A stretch of 64,000 nucleotides of DNA, from contig NZ_LMJA01000030.1 in the NCBI RefSeq assembly GCF_001428895.1, positions 459,020-523,019 on the forward strand, given 5' to 3'. The translations under genes and the position numbers were made by a program. Every line of letters starts with the position of its first letter. Position 1 is the stretch's first letter. Positions 20,405 to 28,363 of the stretch are shown piece after piece. The notes beneath the pieces are model-generated. The model made no database searches and was not told where the DNA came from. It saw only the letters and a list, made by a program, of their open reading frames with translations. The DNA comes from Mycobacterium sp. Root265. GTDB taxonomy: Bacteria; Actinomycetota; Actinomycetes; Mycobacteriales; Mycobacteriaceae.

Positions 20405-21319
20405 TCAGCCTGCTGTCAGCTGGTCACGGTTCTCGATCGCCCATTCCCGCAGCGAGATCGAGGGGCGGCCGGTGACGAACTCCACGTCGTCGCGCACGGT
20501 GCCGATGTAGCCCATCCGCCCGTCGATGACTTGGCGGGTGAATTCCACACCCGCGTCGGCGTACCACGACTCCACCGCGGTGCTGCCGTTGGCGATCGAC
20601 GCCTTGAACTCCTCCGGGCCGCGCACATCGCAGCGAATCTCTCGATTGAGGACCTCGGAGAGGGTAATTGCCACTTCGGGTCCCGATGCCACCTCGGTGG
20701 ACAGCCAGTACTCCTTCCCGCCGTGTCGGGAAGGTCCCTGCCGCAACACCGTTGCCGCAACGGCGGCGATGTCGCGCGCGGCGATCCATCCGACACGGCG
20801 ATCACCCCAGAAGACTGAGAAGGCGCCATTGTCGACCGGCGTCATGGACGCCAGCCCCTCCATGAACACGTTGGGGTGCAGGTGGGTCCACTGCAGTCCG
20901 CTTCCCTCGATGTAGCGCTCGATCATCTGGTGCCAGACGAAGTGCGGATCGGTGACGTCCCAGTTGGCGAACACGCCCTGATGCACGATGTGGCTGGCAC
21001 CGGCCTTCACCGCGGCGTCGACGAGCGTCTTGCTCTGGGTCAGCATGGCAACGGTGTAACCGGTCAACAGGTATACCCGGTCCACGCCGTGCAGCGCGTG
21101 CGCGAAGGTGCTCGGATCGTCCAGGTCGAGGCGCACCGCGTCGCGTCCCGCCGCGCGCAGCTCGTCGACCTGCTGGGGTTTGCGTGCGGCATAGCGGACC
21201 CGGACGTTCCCGGGGTCACGGTCGAACTCCTCGACGAGGAGCTTGCCGACCTGGCCCGTCGTCCCGATGACGAGCACGAGGGGGCCCGTTGAATCAACTT
21301 CTGCAGCAGGGTTTCCCAC
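20405..21319 (-). CDS. NmrA-like NAD(P)-binding protein
   Basis: Protein of 304 residues of the NmrA/atypical SDR family. The Rossmann motif LVLVIGTTGQVGKLLVEEF is at residues about 10-28, followed by RYAARKP (NADP-type basic residues), and the tail carries SLREWAIENR as in many NmrA proteins. Members act as NADPH-dependent reductases or redox sensors. The GTG start at 21319 has GGAAGAGA upstream; longer readings run into the preceding gene. It lies 37 bp after the LLM gene in the same operon. Confidence 0.85.
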   Translation of the reverse strand: MGNPAAEVDSTGPLVLVIGTTGQVGKLLVEEFDRDPGNVRVRYAARKPQQVDELRAAGRDAVRLDLDDPSTFAHALHGVDRVYLLTGYTVAMLTQSKTLVDAAVKAGASHIVHQGVFANWDVTDPHFVWHQMIERYIEGSGLQWTHLHPNVFMEGLASMTPVDNGAFSVFWGDRRVGWIAARDIAAVAATVLRQGPSRHGGKEYWLSTEVASGPEVAITLSEVLNREIRCDVRGPEEFKASIANGSTAVESWYADAGVEFTRQVIDGRMGYIGTVRDDVEFVTGRPSISLREWAIENRDQLTAG

Positions 21320-21356
21320 GGTGTGTCTCTTCCGGTTCGAGTGGATCCGACGCGTT

Positions 21357-22256
21357 TCACAAGCCCAATGCGGCTGCGAGTGCCCGCAGATTGGGCAGCG
21401 GGTCGTCGGTCGGGTCGTCGACGGCGACCTGTACGACGACGTGGTCGGCGCCGGCGTCGAGATGTGCGGTGACCGAGGCGGCCGCCTCCTCGGCTGTTCC
21501 CATTCCGACCAGCGCACGTGCCAGCCGTTCGGAACCGCCGATCACCAGGTCGGTCTCGTCAAAACCCTGCCGCAGCCAGGAATTCCGGTAATTGTCCAGC
21601 CGCGAGTAGAGATCCAAGTGGCTGTGCGCGCGACGCAGTTGATCATCGACACTGCCGCCGATGGCGATGGCCTGCTCGGTGACGATCCACGGGTCTTCAC
21701 CCAGGATCGCACGGGTGTTCCGCGTCTGGTCGGGCAGCACCAGATACGGATGCGCGCCGTCGGCACCCTCACCGGAAAGTTCGATCATCTTGGGACCCAA
21801 CGCAGCCAACAGACGCGTTGGCCGCGAGCCGGATTCGAGCTCGGCCGGTACCGCGTTCATGCCGTCCAGATACGCCCGCATCATCGCCAGCGGCTTCCGA
21901 TAGGCGCCGCCGAGGGAACCTTCGACGAAGGGGGCGTGGCTGACACCCAGCCCGAGGACGAACCGTCCCGGGTACAGGGCGGTGAGCATCCGGGCGCCAC
22001 TTTCCGCCGCGGTGGGCAACCGGACGTGGATGTTGGCGATGCCGGTGCCGACCACCAATCGGTCGGTGGCACCGAGGAGTGCTGCGGATTCGACGAGCAC
22101 GTCCTTGCCGTTGCCCTCGGGCATGAACAGCGACCCGTACCCGAGCGCCTCGATCTCGCGGGCCATGTTCTGCGCATCGCGGATCGGCCAGGGTTCACTG
22201 TTCCAGAACACGCCGACCTTGGATGGAAAGTCAATGGTGCCAGGCTTGTTCGTCAT
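21357..22256 (-). CDS. LLM-class F420-dependent oxidoreductase
   Basis: Luciferase-like TIM-barrel protein of 299 residues. Seen: GVFWNSEPWPI and EALGYGSLFMPEG near the start, TDRLVVGTGIANIH, PGRFVLGLGVSHAPFVE and the C-terminal HVVVQVAVDD typical of mycobacterial F420-binding LLM proteins. It probably reduces or oxidises an organic substrate with cofactor F420. It sits next to an NADPH:F420-reductase-like gene, which would recycle F420H2. Start ATG 22256 has only a weak ribosome-binding site (GAAAGTG). Confidence 0.88.
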   Translation of the reverse strand: MTNKPGTIDFPSKVGVFWNSEPWPIRDAQNMAREIEALGYGSLFMPEGNGKDVLVESAALLGATDRLVVGTGIANIHVRLPTAAESGARMLTALYPGRFVLGLGVSHAPFVEGSLGGAYRKPLAMMRAYLDGMNAVPAELESGSRPTRLLAALGPKMIELSGEGADGAHPYLVLPDQTRNTRAILGEDPWIVTEQAIAIGGSVDDQLRRAHSHLDLYSRLDNYRNSWLRQGFDETDLVIGGSERLARALVGMGTAEEAAASVTAHLDAGADHVVVQVAVDDPTDDPLPNLRALAAALGL

Positions 22257-22288
22257 GATCACTTTCGTTTCGTGGAGTGGATGCACGG

Positions 22289-23035
22289 TCACATGAAGAT
22301 CGCGCGCGCCAGTCGGACGGCGTAGTCCGAGCTGAGATTCGGCATCCCGTCGCCAACGCGTTCGGCGATGGCGGCGATGGAGATGTCGCGGCGCTTGGGC
22401 AGCCGATCCTTCTCGGCCGCGGCGAGGGCATCGCCCATTTCCTCGCTGGTGAGATTCGTGCAATAGCACGGGGCGCCCGGTTGCTGACGCCACGACTCGG
22501 AGAGTGGGCCGGCATCGAAGCCGTCGAATCCGGTCTGATCGACCAGCATCATTGCGAGCGTGCGGTCGTCGGCGTCGTCGGCGGCGACCGGAATGGCGAT
22601 GCGGCCGGGGGTTCCTGCGGGCGCGCCCTTGTCGGCGAATGATGCCGACCCGATAGCGTTCCAGGCCTTGACAATTGGCCGTCCGATCTGCTGGGACAGC
22701 CATACGCTCTCGACCTCGCCGGCGTCGATGGGCTGAATCCGTTCATCGCGGTGCGGGTAGTAGTTCGAGGTGTCGATGACGACGGCGTCGGCCGGAGCCG
22801 CGGACAACGTCGATGCGAAGGCGGGCATGCGATTCAGCGGCATCGACAAGATGACCACCTCGACGTCGCGCACCGCATCGGCCGCGTCGACCGCGCGGGC
22901 GCCGGCGGACAGCGCCTCAGGGTCGATGGTCTCCGGGCCGCGGGAGTTGGCGATCTTGACGTCATGTCCCGCCGCACTCAATTTTCGACTCAACGTCTTG
23001 CCGATGTTGCCGGCGCCGACGATGCCGATTCTCAT
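22289..23035 (-). CDS. NADPH-dependent F420 reductase-like protein
   Basis: Protein of 248 residues of the COG2085 family (Fno/NpdG-like). The N-terminal dinucleotide-binding motif is RIGIVGAGNIGKTLSRKL, followed by NSRGPE, whose basic residue favours NADP. NVISTNYYPHRDERI-like and VKAWNAIG segments of the family are present (seen as VIDTSNYYPHRD and IVKAWNAIG). The C-terminal part is longer than in archaeal Fno, so it may act on another partner. Second gene of the operon after the MarR gene, 25 bp downstream; it pairs logically with the LLM protein. Confidence 0.82.
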   Translation of the reverse strand: MRIGIVGAGNIGKTLSRKLSAAGHDVKIANSRGPETIDPEALSAGARAVDAADAVRDVEVVILSMPLNRMPAFASTLSAAPADAVVIDTSNYYPHRDERIQPIDAGEVESVWLSQQIGRPIVKAWNAIGSASFADKGAPAGTPGRIAIPVAADDADDRTLAMMLVDQTGFDGFDAGPLSESWRQQPGAPCYCTNLTSEEMGDALAAAEKDRLPKRRDISIAAIAERVGDGMPNLSSDYAVRLARAIFM

Positions 23036-23060
23036 TCTCGCTCCTTCGTTGTGTTGTGTG

Positions 23061-23528
23061 TCAGTCGACGGCGGGGTGGGCGAGGCCCTCGAGCGTGCGT
23101 CGAAGGTCCTGGAGGCCGGGCTCGTCGAGCTGGCAGGCTGTTTTGATCTTGTCGGTGACGCCGCGGACCTCCGACTCGAGCGCGCGACCCGCAGTGGTCA
23201 GGTCGACCAGCACGCGCCGCTCATCGGTGCGATCTCGCACCCGCGACACCAACCCGGCAGCCTCCAGGCGCTTGACCAGGGGCGTGATGGTGCCGGTGTC
23301 CATGTCCAAGCAGGCACCAAGTGCGCCGACGGTCTGGGGGGCGCCGTCGAGCAGCGCCAAGATGACCAGGTACTGGGGGAAGGTCAGTCCCAACGGCTCG
23401 AGGAACGGCTTGTGCAGGCGAACCATCCGGTTCGCTGCACCGTAGAGCGCGAACGACAATTGCTCGCCCAGGCGGCCGTCTGTGCCCGGCGGAGTGGGTG
23501 AATGCAGATCTCCAGTGCGCGATTCCAT
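23061..23528 (-). CDS. OhrR-like MarR regulator lacking the sensing cysteine
   Basis: MarR protein of 155 residues, closest by eye to OhrR (GEQLSFALYGAANRM, LGLTFPQYLVILALL, LDMDTGTITPLVKRLEAAGL, DERRVLVDLT). In OhrR the first motif is QLCFALY, with the peroxide-sensing Cys; here Ser25 replaces it. The first of the two Tyr that stabilise the thiolate (TYPQY) is Phe. Other Cys lie in GACLDMD and TACQLDE. Head of the reductase operon and divergent from an HxlR gene; no ohr gene is nearby. A TATTAT -10 box (23539-23544) lies just upstream of the ATG. It probably senses a ligand rather than an organic peroxide. Confidence 0.88.
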   Translation of the reverse strand: MESRTGDLHSPTPPGTDGRLGEQLSFALYGAANRMVRLHKPFLEPLGLTFPQYLVILALLDGAPQTVGALGACLDMDTGTITPLVKRLEAAGLVSRVRDRTDERRVLVDLTTAGRALESEVRGVTDKIKTACQLDEPGLQDLRRTLEGLAHPAVD

Positions 23529-23537
23529 AGTGCACTA
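23528..23537. promoter_or_regulatory. Candidate MarR operator at the marR-like start
   Basis: Perfect palindrome TAGTGCACTA between the TATTAT -10 box (23539-23544, minus strand) and the start codon of the MarR-like gene. Placement is typical of an autoregulatory repressor site. Only 10 bp long, so moderate support. Confidence 0.5.
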
Positions 23538-23588
23538 GATAATAGCAGCACGGACGGGGTTAAGCGAGCCATGAAGGCGGCCAAGCGT

Positions 23589-23609
23589 TGAGTTTGATTG
23601 TCAAACTCA
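23589..23609. promoter_or_regulatory. Palindromic operator before the HxlR gene
   Basis: TGAGTTTGA, 3-bp centre TTG, TCAAACTCA: 9-bp perfect arms, 19 bp before the HxlR start. Symmetry, spacing and position are those of a winged-helix dimer site, most likely for HxlR itself. Confidence 0.65.
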
Positions 23610-23628
23610 CTTCTGGCACGCTGGCACC

Positions 23629-24018
23629 GTGTCAACCACACCGCTTGCCGACCTGGCGGGCCGTCCTTGCCCCATCGCGGCGGCCATGGAGGTCGTCGGC
23701 GAGAAGTGGTCCCTGCTCATCATTCGCGAAATCGCCCTGGGCTCAGTTCGTTTCGGCGCCATCGTGGCGGGCACCGGCGCACCGAGGGACCGCATCGCAG
23801 CTCGCCTGAAGACGCTGGAGGCCGCGGGGGTCATCGCCCGAACGGCCTATCAGGATCATCCTCCGCGTGACGAATACCGTTTGACCGCCTCCGGCCGGGA
23901 CCTTCTTCCCGTGCTGGACGCCCTACTGGCCTGGGGTGCCGATCACGCGGTGGCCGTCGACGATCCTCTCCGCCCACCCCGCTACCGATCCTTCGTCCGA
24001 ACCGAGGAGACACCGTGA
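23629..24018 (+). CDS. HxlR family transcriptional regulator
   Basis: Winged-helix regulator of 129 residues (DUF24/HxlR family). Seen: the N-terminal RPCPIAAAMEVVGEKWSLL with Cys14 at the position used for thiol or electrophile sensing in YodB/HypR-type members, then LIIREIALGSVRFGAI and DRIAARLKTLEAAGVI (recognition helix). The start is GTG 23629 behind the 21-bp palindrome. The stop overlaps the thioesterase start by 4 nt (GTGA), so it probably controls that gene, and perhaps the divergent operon too. Confidence 0.9.
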   Translation: MSTTPLADLAGRPCPIAAAMEVVGEKWSLLIIREIALGSVRFGAIVAGTGAPRDRIAARLKTLEAAGVIARTAYQDHPPRDEYRLTASGRDLLPVLDALLAWGADHAVAVDDPLRPPRYRSFVRTEETP

Positions 24019-24548
24019 CCACGCAAACCACTGAGACGACCGACAAGCGGGACGGCTGGGGCGAGGAACGCTCGAAGGTTGTCAACTGGCACGATCCGGC
24101 GCCGACCGCCGCGGCCGGCCTGGCCATGTCGGGCATCGACTATCTCCGTGCCATGACCGAGGGCACGTTGCCGCCGCCCCCGATCTCGGGCCTGATGGAC
24201 TTCACGATGGTGGAGGCAGAGCCGGGTCGCGTGGTCTTCACGTGTCGGCCCGACGAGTCGGCGTACAACCCGATCGGCGCCATCCACGGCGGATTGGTCT
24301 GCACGCTGCTGGACTCGGTGCTCGGCTGCGCACTGCACAGCACACTGCCCCAGGGCAAGGGTTACACGTCGATCGAGATCAAGGTGAACTACCTGAAAGC
24401 GGTCCGGCTCTCCAGCGGCCTACTCACCGCGACGGGCACCGTGGTCAAAGCGGGATCGCGCGTCGGTTTCACCGAGGGCGTCGTCACCGACGCGGCGGGC
24501 GCCGTCGTCGCGACCGCGTCGAGCACGCTGCTGGTATTCGACCTCTGA
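24015..24548 (+). CDS. PaaI-type hotdog thioesterase
   Basis: Protein of 177 residues with the hotdog fold of the PaaI acyl-CoA thioesterases. Seen: NPIGAIHGGLVCTLLDSVLGCAL, whose HGG and Asp/Ser residues form the active site, then YTSIEIKVNYLKAVR and a C-terminal ATASSTLLVF strand. It hydrolyses aryl- or acyl-CoA esters; substrate unknown. Co-translated with the HxlR gene. Convergent with lhgO, separated by 39 bp containing only a weak hairpin. Confidence 0.88.
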   Translation: MTTQTTETTDKRDGWGEERSKVVNWHDPAPTAAAGLAMSGIDYLRAMTEGTLPPPPISGLMDFTMVEAEPGRVVFTCRPDESAYNPIGAIHGGLVCTLLDSVLGCALHSTLPQGKGYTSIEIKVNYLKAVRLSSGLLTATGTVVKAGSRVGFTEGVVTDAAGAVVATASSTLLVFDL

Positions 24549-24587
24549 GCGTCACCGGACCACGCCGGTCTCGAGAAAGTGCGTTTG

Positions 24588-25808
24588 TCACAGCTCTACC
24601 TCTGCCGCATCGATGGTGGACACGACGTGTTCGGCGATCGCGAGCGCCGATGTGGCCGCGGGGGAGGGCGCATTGCGCAAGACGACGATGCGGTCGCGGA
24701 AGCTGATCCGGAAGTCGTCGACCAGGCCGCCATCGGCATCGAGGGCCTGGGCCCTGATCCCGGACGGCCCGGGCACCACATCGTCGTCCGCCAGGTCGGG
24801 CACGTAGGCGCGTGCAGCCTCGACGAATCGATGCTTGCTCAGCGACCCGCGCATTTCGCGGATCCCGGTCCGCCAATGCTGGCGGGCGAACCGCCAGAAC
24901 GCCGGTGTACGCGCCACCCCCACCAGATCGGGTACCGACACCTTGCGCCAGGTGTAGCCCTCCCGGGCAAGGGCCAGAACGGCATTGGGTCCGATCAGCA
25001 CCTGTCCGTCCACGCGCGGGGTGACGTGGACGCCGAGGAACGGGTAACGCGGATCGGGCACCGGGTAGACCAATCCATTGACCAGGTCCCGGCGCTCCGG
25101 CTTGATCGTCCAATACTCGCCACGGAACGGCATGATCACCGGATCCGGCCCGTCGCCGGCCATCTCGGCCAGCCGGTCGCTCTGCAGCCCTCCACAGGCG
25201 ACCACCCGATCGAACGTGGTCGCCGCTGTGCCTCCGGCGGTACGTGAGGTCACCACCACCTCCGCGCCCATGGTGCGCAGGCCGGTGACCTCGTGGCCCA
25301 ATTGCACCGTGGCGCCTGCCGCGGTCGCATCGACCGCCAGCGCCTCAGTGACCTGGCCGTAATCGACGATCGAGGTCGATGGGGAGTGCAGGGCGGCGAT
25401 GCCGCGCACATGCGGTTCGAGTTCGCGTAGTTCGTCGGGTCCGACGATGCGGATCCCAGGGACACCGTTCGCGAGTGCGCGTTCCTCGATATCGAGCAGC
25501 CGGCCCCGCTCCTCCTCGTCGAGTGCGACCAGCACCTTGCCGCAGGCGATGCGGGGGATCGAGTGCTCGGCGCAGAACTCCTCGAGCAGCCCGACGCCGC
25601 GGCGGCACAACCGTGCCTTGACCGACCCTGGCTGGTAATACAGACCGGCATGGACGACACCGCTGTTGCGTCCGGTCTGATGCGCGGCGAGTCGGTTCTC
25701 CTTCTCGAAGACCGTCACCTCCGCGTCGGGATGGCGCGTGATGATCTCGCGGGCGATGGCGATCCCGACGATTCCGCCGCCGATTACTGCAATCCGCATG
25801 TGTGTCAC
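24588..25808 (-). CDS. lhgO: L-2-hydroxyglutarate oxidase
   Basis: FAD-dependent DAO-family protein of 406 residues that oxidises L-2-hydroxyglutarate to 2-oxoglutarate. Seen: the FAD motif IAVIGGGIVGIAIAREI, GRNSGVVHAGLYYQPGSVKARLC (the LhgO signature), and VIMPFRGEYWTI. The GTG start overlaps the TGA of an upstream gene stub (GTGA) and has GAGGGGG before it; ATG 25799 is an alternative. In other bacteria lhgO is often partnered by the glutarate hydroxylase gene csiD (glaH), which is not seen here. Final Glu-Leu-rich tail normal. Confidence 0.9.
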   Translation of the reverse strand: MTHMRIAVIGGGIVGIAIAREIITRHPDAEVTVFEKENRLAAHQTGRNSGVVHAGLYYQPGSVKARLCRRGVGLLEEFCAEHSIPRIACGKVLVALDEEERGRLLDIEERALANGVPGIRIVGPDELRELEPHVRGIAALHSPSTSIVDYGQVTEALAVDATAAGATVQLGHEVTGLRTMGAEVVVTSRTAGGTAATTFDRVVACGGLQSDRLAEMAGDGPDPVIMPFRGEYWTIKPERRDLVNGLVYPVPDPRYPFLGVHVTPRVDGQVLIGPNAVLALAREGYTWRKVSVPDLVGVARTPAFWRFARQHWRTGIREMRGSLSKHRFVEAARAYVPDLADDDVVPGPSGIRAQALDADGGLVDDFRISFRDRIVVLRNAPSPAATSALAIAEHVVSTIDAAEVEL

Positions 25809-25909
25809 TGGGCCCCCTCGGCCCGAGCGTAATAGCCGGTGAACACCTCGTCCTGGTGGGCGGCGAGGGTGGGATGCGGCAACGTCAGCACCACGATGTC
25901 GCGGACGTG
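25805..25909 (-). pseudogene. 3' stub of a lost gene, coupled to lhgO
   Basis: An open stretch of 34 codons without a start codon reads HVRDIVVLTLPHPTL, AAHQDEVF, TGYYARAEGAQ and a TGA that overlaps the lhgO start as GTGA. Composition and the precise stop/start coupling suggest it is the C-terminus of a former upstream operon gene whose body has been deleted. Upstream of about 25910 the frame turns Arg/Pro-rich and no longer looks coding. The family was not recognised. Confidence 0.5.
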
Positions 25910-26024
25910 ACTCGGTCGGCCGGAGGTCGGCCGTCGTGTAGGCCCTGGGGAGTGGCGCGCCGAACCGTGAATTCAGTACGCCGACACCGACGAATTCCGA
26001 GCGTCGTCGAAAAACTCGTCAAAC

Positions 26025-26065
26025 AAGTAAGGGCGGGTCCGAATATTTCGGACCCGCCCTTACTT
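26025..26065 (-). terminator. Strong terminator after the small lipoprotein gene
   Basis: Perfect 19-bp stem (26025-26043 with 26047-26065) and a 3-nt TAT loop, 12 bp after the stop of the lipoprotein gene on the minus strand. The stem ends are AT-rich and the centre GC-rich. The 115 bp between it and the lhgO stub contain no recognisable feature. Confidence 0.9.
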
Positions 26066-26077
26066 CCATGAATTAGA

Positions 26078-26326
26078 TCAGTCGTTCGGACCCTCAACGG
26101 TCTGCTGCGGGGCCGTCACCGGAGGTGTGAATACACCGCCACCGGGGTTCAGCGACTTCTCGGTCGGGGTCAGCGAGACCTCCGTGGTGGTCGTGGTCGT
26201 GGTGGGCGACTCTTCGGGCTTGTCGCTGTCACTGCTGCACGCCGCGGTGAAGCCGATCATCGCGATGATGGCGCCACCGCCAACCGCTGCCGAAATCCGA
26301 CGACGAGCCAGACGATTTAATGCCAT
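26078..26326 (-). CDS. Small lipoprotein with Thr-rich linker
   Basis: Protein of 82 residues. Basic start (NRLARRR), hydrophobic stretch AAVGGGAIIAMIGF and lipobox TAAC with Cys30, so it should be exported and lipid-anchored. The mature part is only about 53 residues: an acidic stretch (SSDSDKPEES), a run of seven Thr, and a Pro/Gly-rich tail (GGGVFTPPVTAP). It looks disordered, with no domain. ATG 26326 follows GAAGGACGGAAG. Monocistronic, with its own strong terminator. Function unknown. Confidence 0.75.
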   Translation of the reverse strand: MALNRLARRRISAAVGGGAIIAMIGFTAACSSDSDKPEESPTTTTTTTEVSLTPTEKSLNPGGGVFTPPVTAPQQTVEGPND

Positions 26327-26555
26327 CTTCCGTCCTTCTCCTGGTGTCAATGTGGTGAAACTCCGGCAGCCGCGATGTCCGCGAAAACCGGGTGCAACAA
26401 TCCCATTTTACGCTGGGATCTGGCGTCAGAAACTGTAACGCAGTGCCTGTATCAGTGCATTCCCTCACTCCTGCTATGTAGGGGTTGTTTTGACGGGTTG
26501 TGTGTTCGTTCTGGAGCCCACGCGGTTCCGGGCATGGCCGCGGGTGTACCGTAAT

Positions 26556-26574
26556 AAGATACGGACCGTATCTT
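26556..26574. promoter_or_regulatory. TetR-type operator before the CocE-like gene
   Basis: AAGATACGG-A-CCGTATCTT, a 19-bp palindrome with perfect 9-bp arms, 38 bp before the CocE-like start. Its size and symmetry are typical of a TetR dimer site. The TetR gene ends the same operon, so autoregulation is the simple reading. The rest of the 286-bp gap to the lipoprotein gene shows nothing clear. Confidence 0.75.
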
Positions 26575-26612
26575 GATCGGTCGAGGCTTCACGAGGAACC
26601 GGGGGGTGCGCG

Positions 26613-28355
26613 ATGAGCACCGAACATCAGATGATCTTCACGCCATCGCAACCGCTGCCCGCGGCGCGCACCGGCGTGTTGACGGGATTCGATCCGGGCA
26701 CGCGCACGTTGGAGGCCGGCTATCGGGTGGCGCCGCAGTTCCAGCCGATACCGGTCGACATCGTTTTCGAGAAGGACGTTGCGGTCCGGCTGCGCGATGG
26801 TGTCACGATCCACGTGGATATGTTCCGCCCCGCGGGTGCCGAACAGGTGCCCGTCGTGGTGGCATGGAGTCCGTACGGCAAGGGGCAGGGGTCCTCGGCC
26901 AGTGTCATGGGGGTGTTCGCCATGGTTGGACTGGACAACGGGATCGTCTCGGGACTGGAGAAGTTCGAGGGGCCCGACCCGGCGTACTGGTGTGCCCATG
27001 GCTATGCCATCTGCAACCCCGACATTCGCGGTGTGGTCGACTCTGACGGCAACAGTGTGTTGTGGGACCGCCAGGAGGGCCGTGATTGCCATGACCTGAT
27101 CGAGTGGCTGGCCGAACAGCCCTGGTGCAGTGGCAAAGTCGGGATGAGTGGAACCTCCTACCTGGCCGTGTCGCAGTGGTTCACGGCAGCCGAGCAGCCC
27201 CCGCACCTGGCGGCGATCAACCCATGGGAGGGCGTCAGTGACGTCTACCGCGATCTGGTGATGCGCGGAGGCATGCCGGACACCGGGTTCGCCCGGCAGT
27301 TGCAGGAAGGAAGCTTCTTCGGCACCAACATGAAGGAAGATGTACTCGCCGAGGCGGAGCGTTACCCACTGATGAATACTCTGTGGGAGAACAAGATCCC
27401 GGATTTCGAGAAGATCACCGTGCCGGCCTACGTGGTGGCCAGCTACACGAACACCCTGCATACTGCGGGAACGTTCCGTGCCTGGCGGCGGATGGCGTCG
27501 CAGCACAAGTGGCTGCGCATCCACAACGGTCAGGAGTGGCCCGATTACTACGACGAGACGAACCGCGAAGATCTGCGCCGATTCTTCGACCGGTATCTCA
27601 GGGACATCGACAACGGGTGGGAATCCACACCCCGCGTTCGGTACTCGATTCTCGACCTTCGCGGTGGCGATCAGGTCGGAGTCGCCGCGGACCGGTTCCC
27701 GCCCACCGGGTTCGTCTCGACCAAGTTCTACCTCGACGGTGCCGCGCGGGTATTGAGCACCCAGCCGACATCGGCGGACGTAGAGGTCGGCTACGCCGTC
27801 GACGCCAATCCGAATGCGGTGTCGTTCATCGCTCGCTTCGACGAGGAGACCGTCATGGTCGGCTATCCGAAGGCGCACCTCTGGGTCGAAGCGCGCGGCG
27901 CCGACGACATGGATCTCTTCGTGCTCGTGCAGAAGCTCGACGCGTACGGCACCCCACTGCAGCAGTTCACCGTGCCCAACCAGGACGCCCGAATCCACGA
28001 CCTGACCGACCACGGAGCAACCGTGCTGCGGTACAAAGGATCCGACGGACGGCTGCGCGTCTCTGCCCGACACCTCGACGGCGAGTTGTCCACATGGGAT
28101 GTCCCGGCGCACACCTTCGACCGGGTCGAAAAGCTCGTCGAAGGCGAGCCCGTCGAGATCGAAATCGACCTGTTGCCCATCGGTCTCGCCTTTCATCCCG
28201 GCGAACAACTGCGCTTCGTCATCAGCTCGGCCACCCTGCTGGGCCCGTTGATGCCCGCAATCCGGGAATACACCGGCGCCAACAGCGGGCAGCACGTCAT
28301 TCACACCGGCGACTCGCACCCGTCGTATCTGCAGCTACCCGTTCGGAAGCCTTGA
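26613..28355 (+). CDS. CocE/NonD family hydrolase
   Basis: Protein of 580 residues of the S15/CocE alpha/beta-hydrolase family. Seen: VRLRDGVTIHVDMFRP at about 55-70 (first strands of the fold), PDIRGVVDSDG, nucleophile Ser179 in GKVGMSGTSYLA, and a C-terminal PepX_C jelly-roll domain (LWVEARGADDMDLFVLVQKLD, HPGEQLRFVISS). Members hydrolyse esters, amides or acyl-peptides; substrate unknown. No signal peptide, so cytosolic. The ATG at 26613 has GGGGGG seven bases upstream. It is followed 8 bp later by tetR and preceded by a palindromic operator. Confidence 0.88.
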   Translation: MSTEHQMIFTPSQPLPAARTGVLTGFDPGTRTLEAGYRVAPQFQPIPVDIVFEKDVAVRLRDGVTIHVDMFRPAGAEQVPVVVAWSPYGKGQGSSASVMGVFAMVGLDNGIVSGLEKFEGPDPAYWCAHGYAICNPDIRGVVDSDGNSVLWDRQEGRDCHDLIEWLAEQPWCSGKVGMSGTSYLAVSQWFTAAEQPPHLAAINPWEGVSDVYRDLVMRGGMPDTGFARQLQEGSFFGTNMKEDVLAEAERYPLMNTLWENKIPDFEKITVPAYVVASYTNTLHTAGTFRAWRRMASQHKWLRIHNGQEWPDYYDETNREDLRRFFDRYLRDIDNGWESTPRVRYSILDLRGGDQVGVAADRFPPTGFVSTKFYLDGAARVLSTQPTSADVEVGYAVDANPNAVSFIARFDEETVMVGYPKAHLWVEARGADDMDLFVLVQKLDAYGTPLQQFTVPNQDARIHDLTDHGATVLRYKGSDGRLRVSARHLDGELSTWDVPAHTFDRVEKLVEGEPVEIEIDLLPIGLAFHPGEQLRFVISSATLLGPLMPAIREYTGANSGQHVIHTGDSHPSYLQLPVRKP

Positions 28356-28363
28356 GGACTGTC

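Noticed and set aside
26589-28319. 576-codon minus-strand frame over the CocE-like gene
   Set aside because: Antisense shadow of a well-supported hydrolase; no family motif, no start signals.
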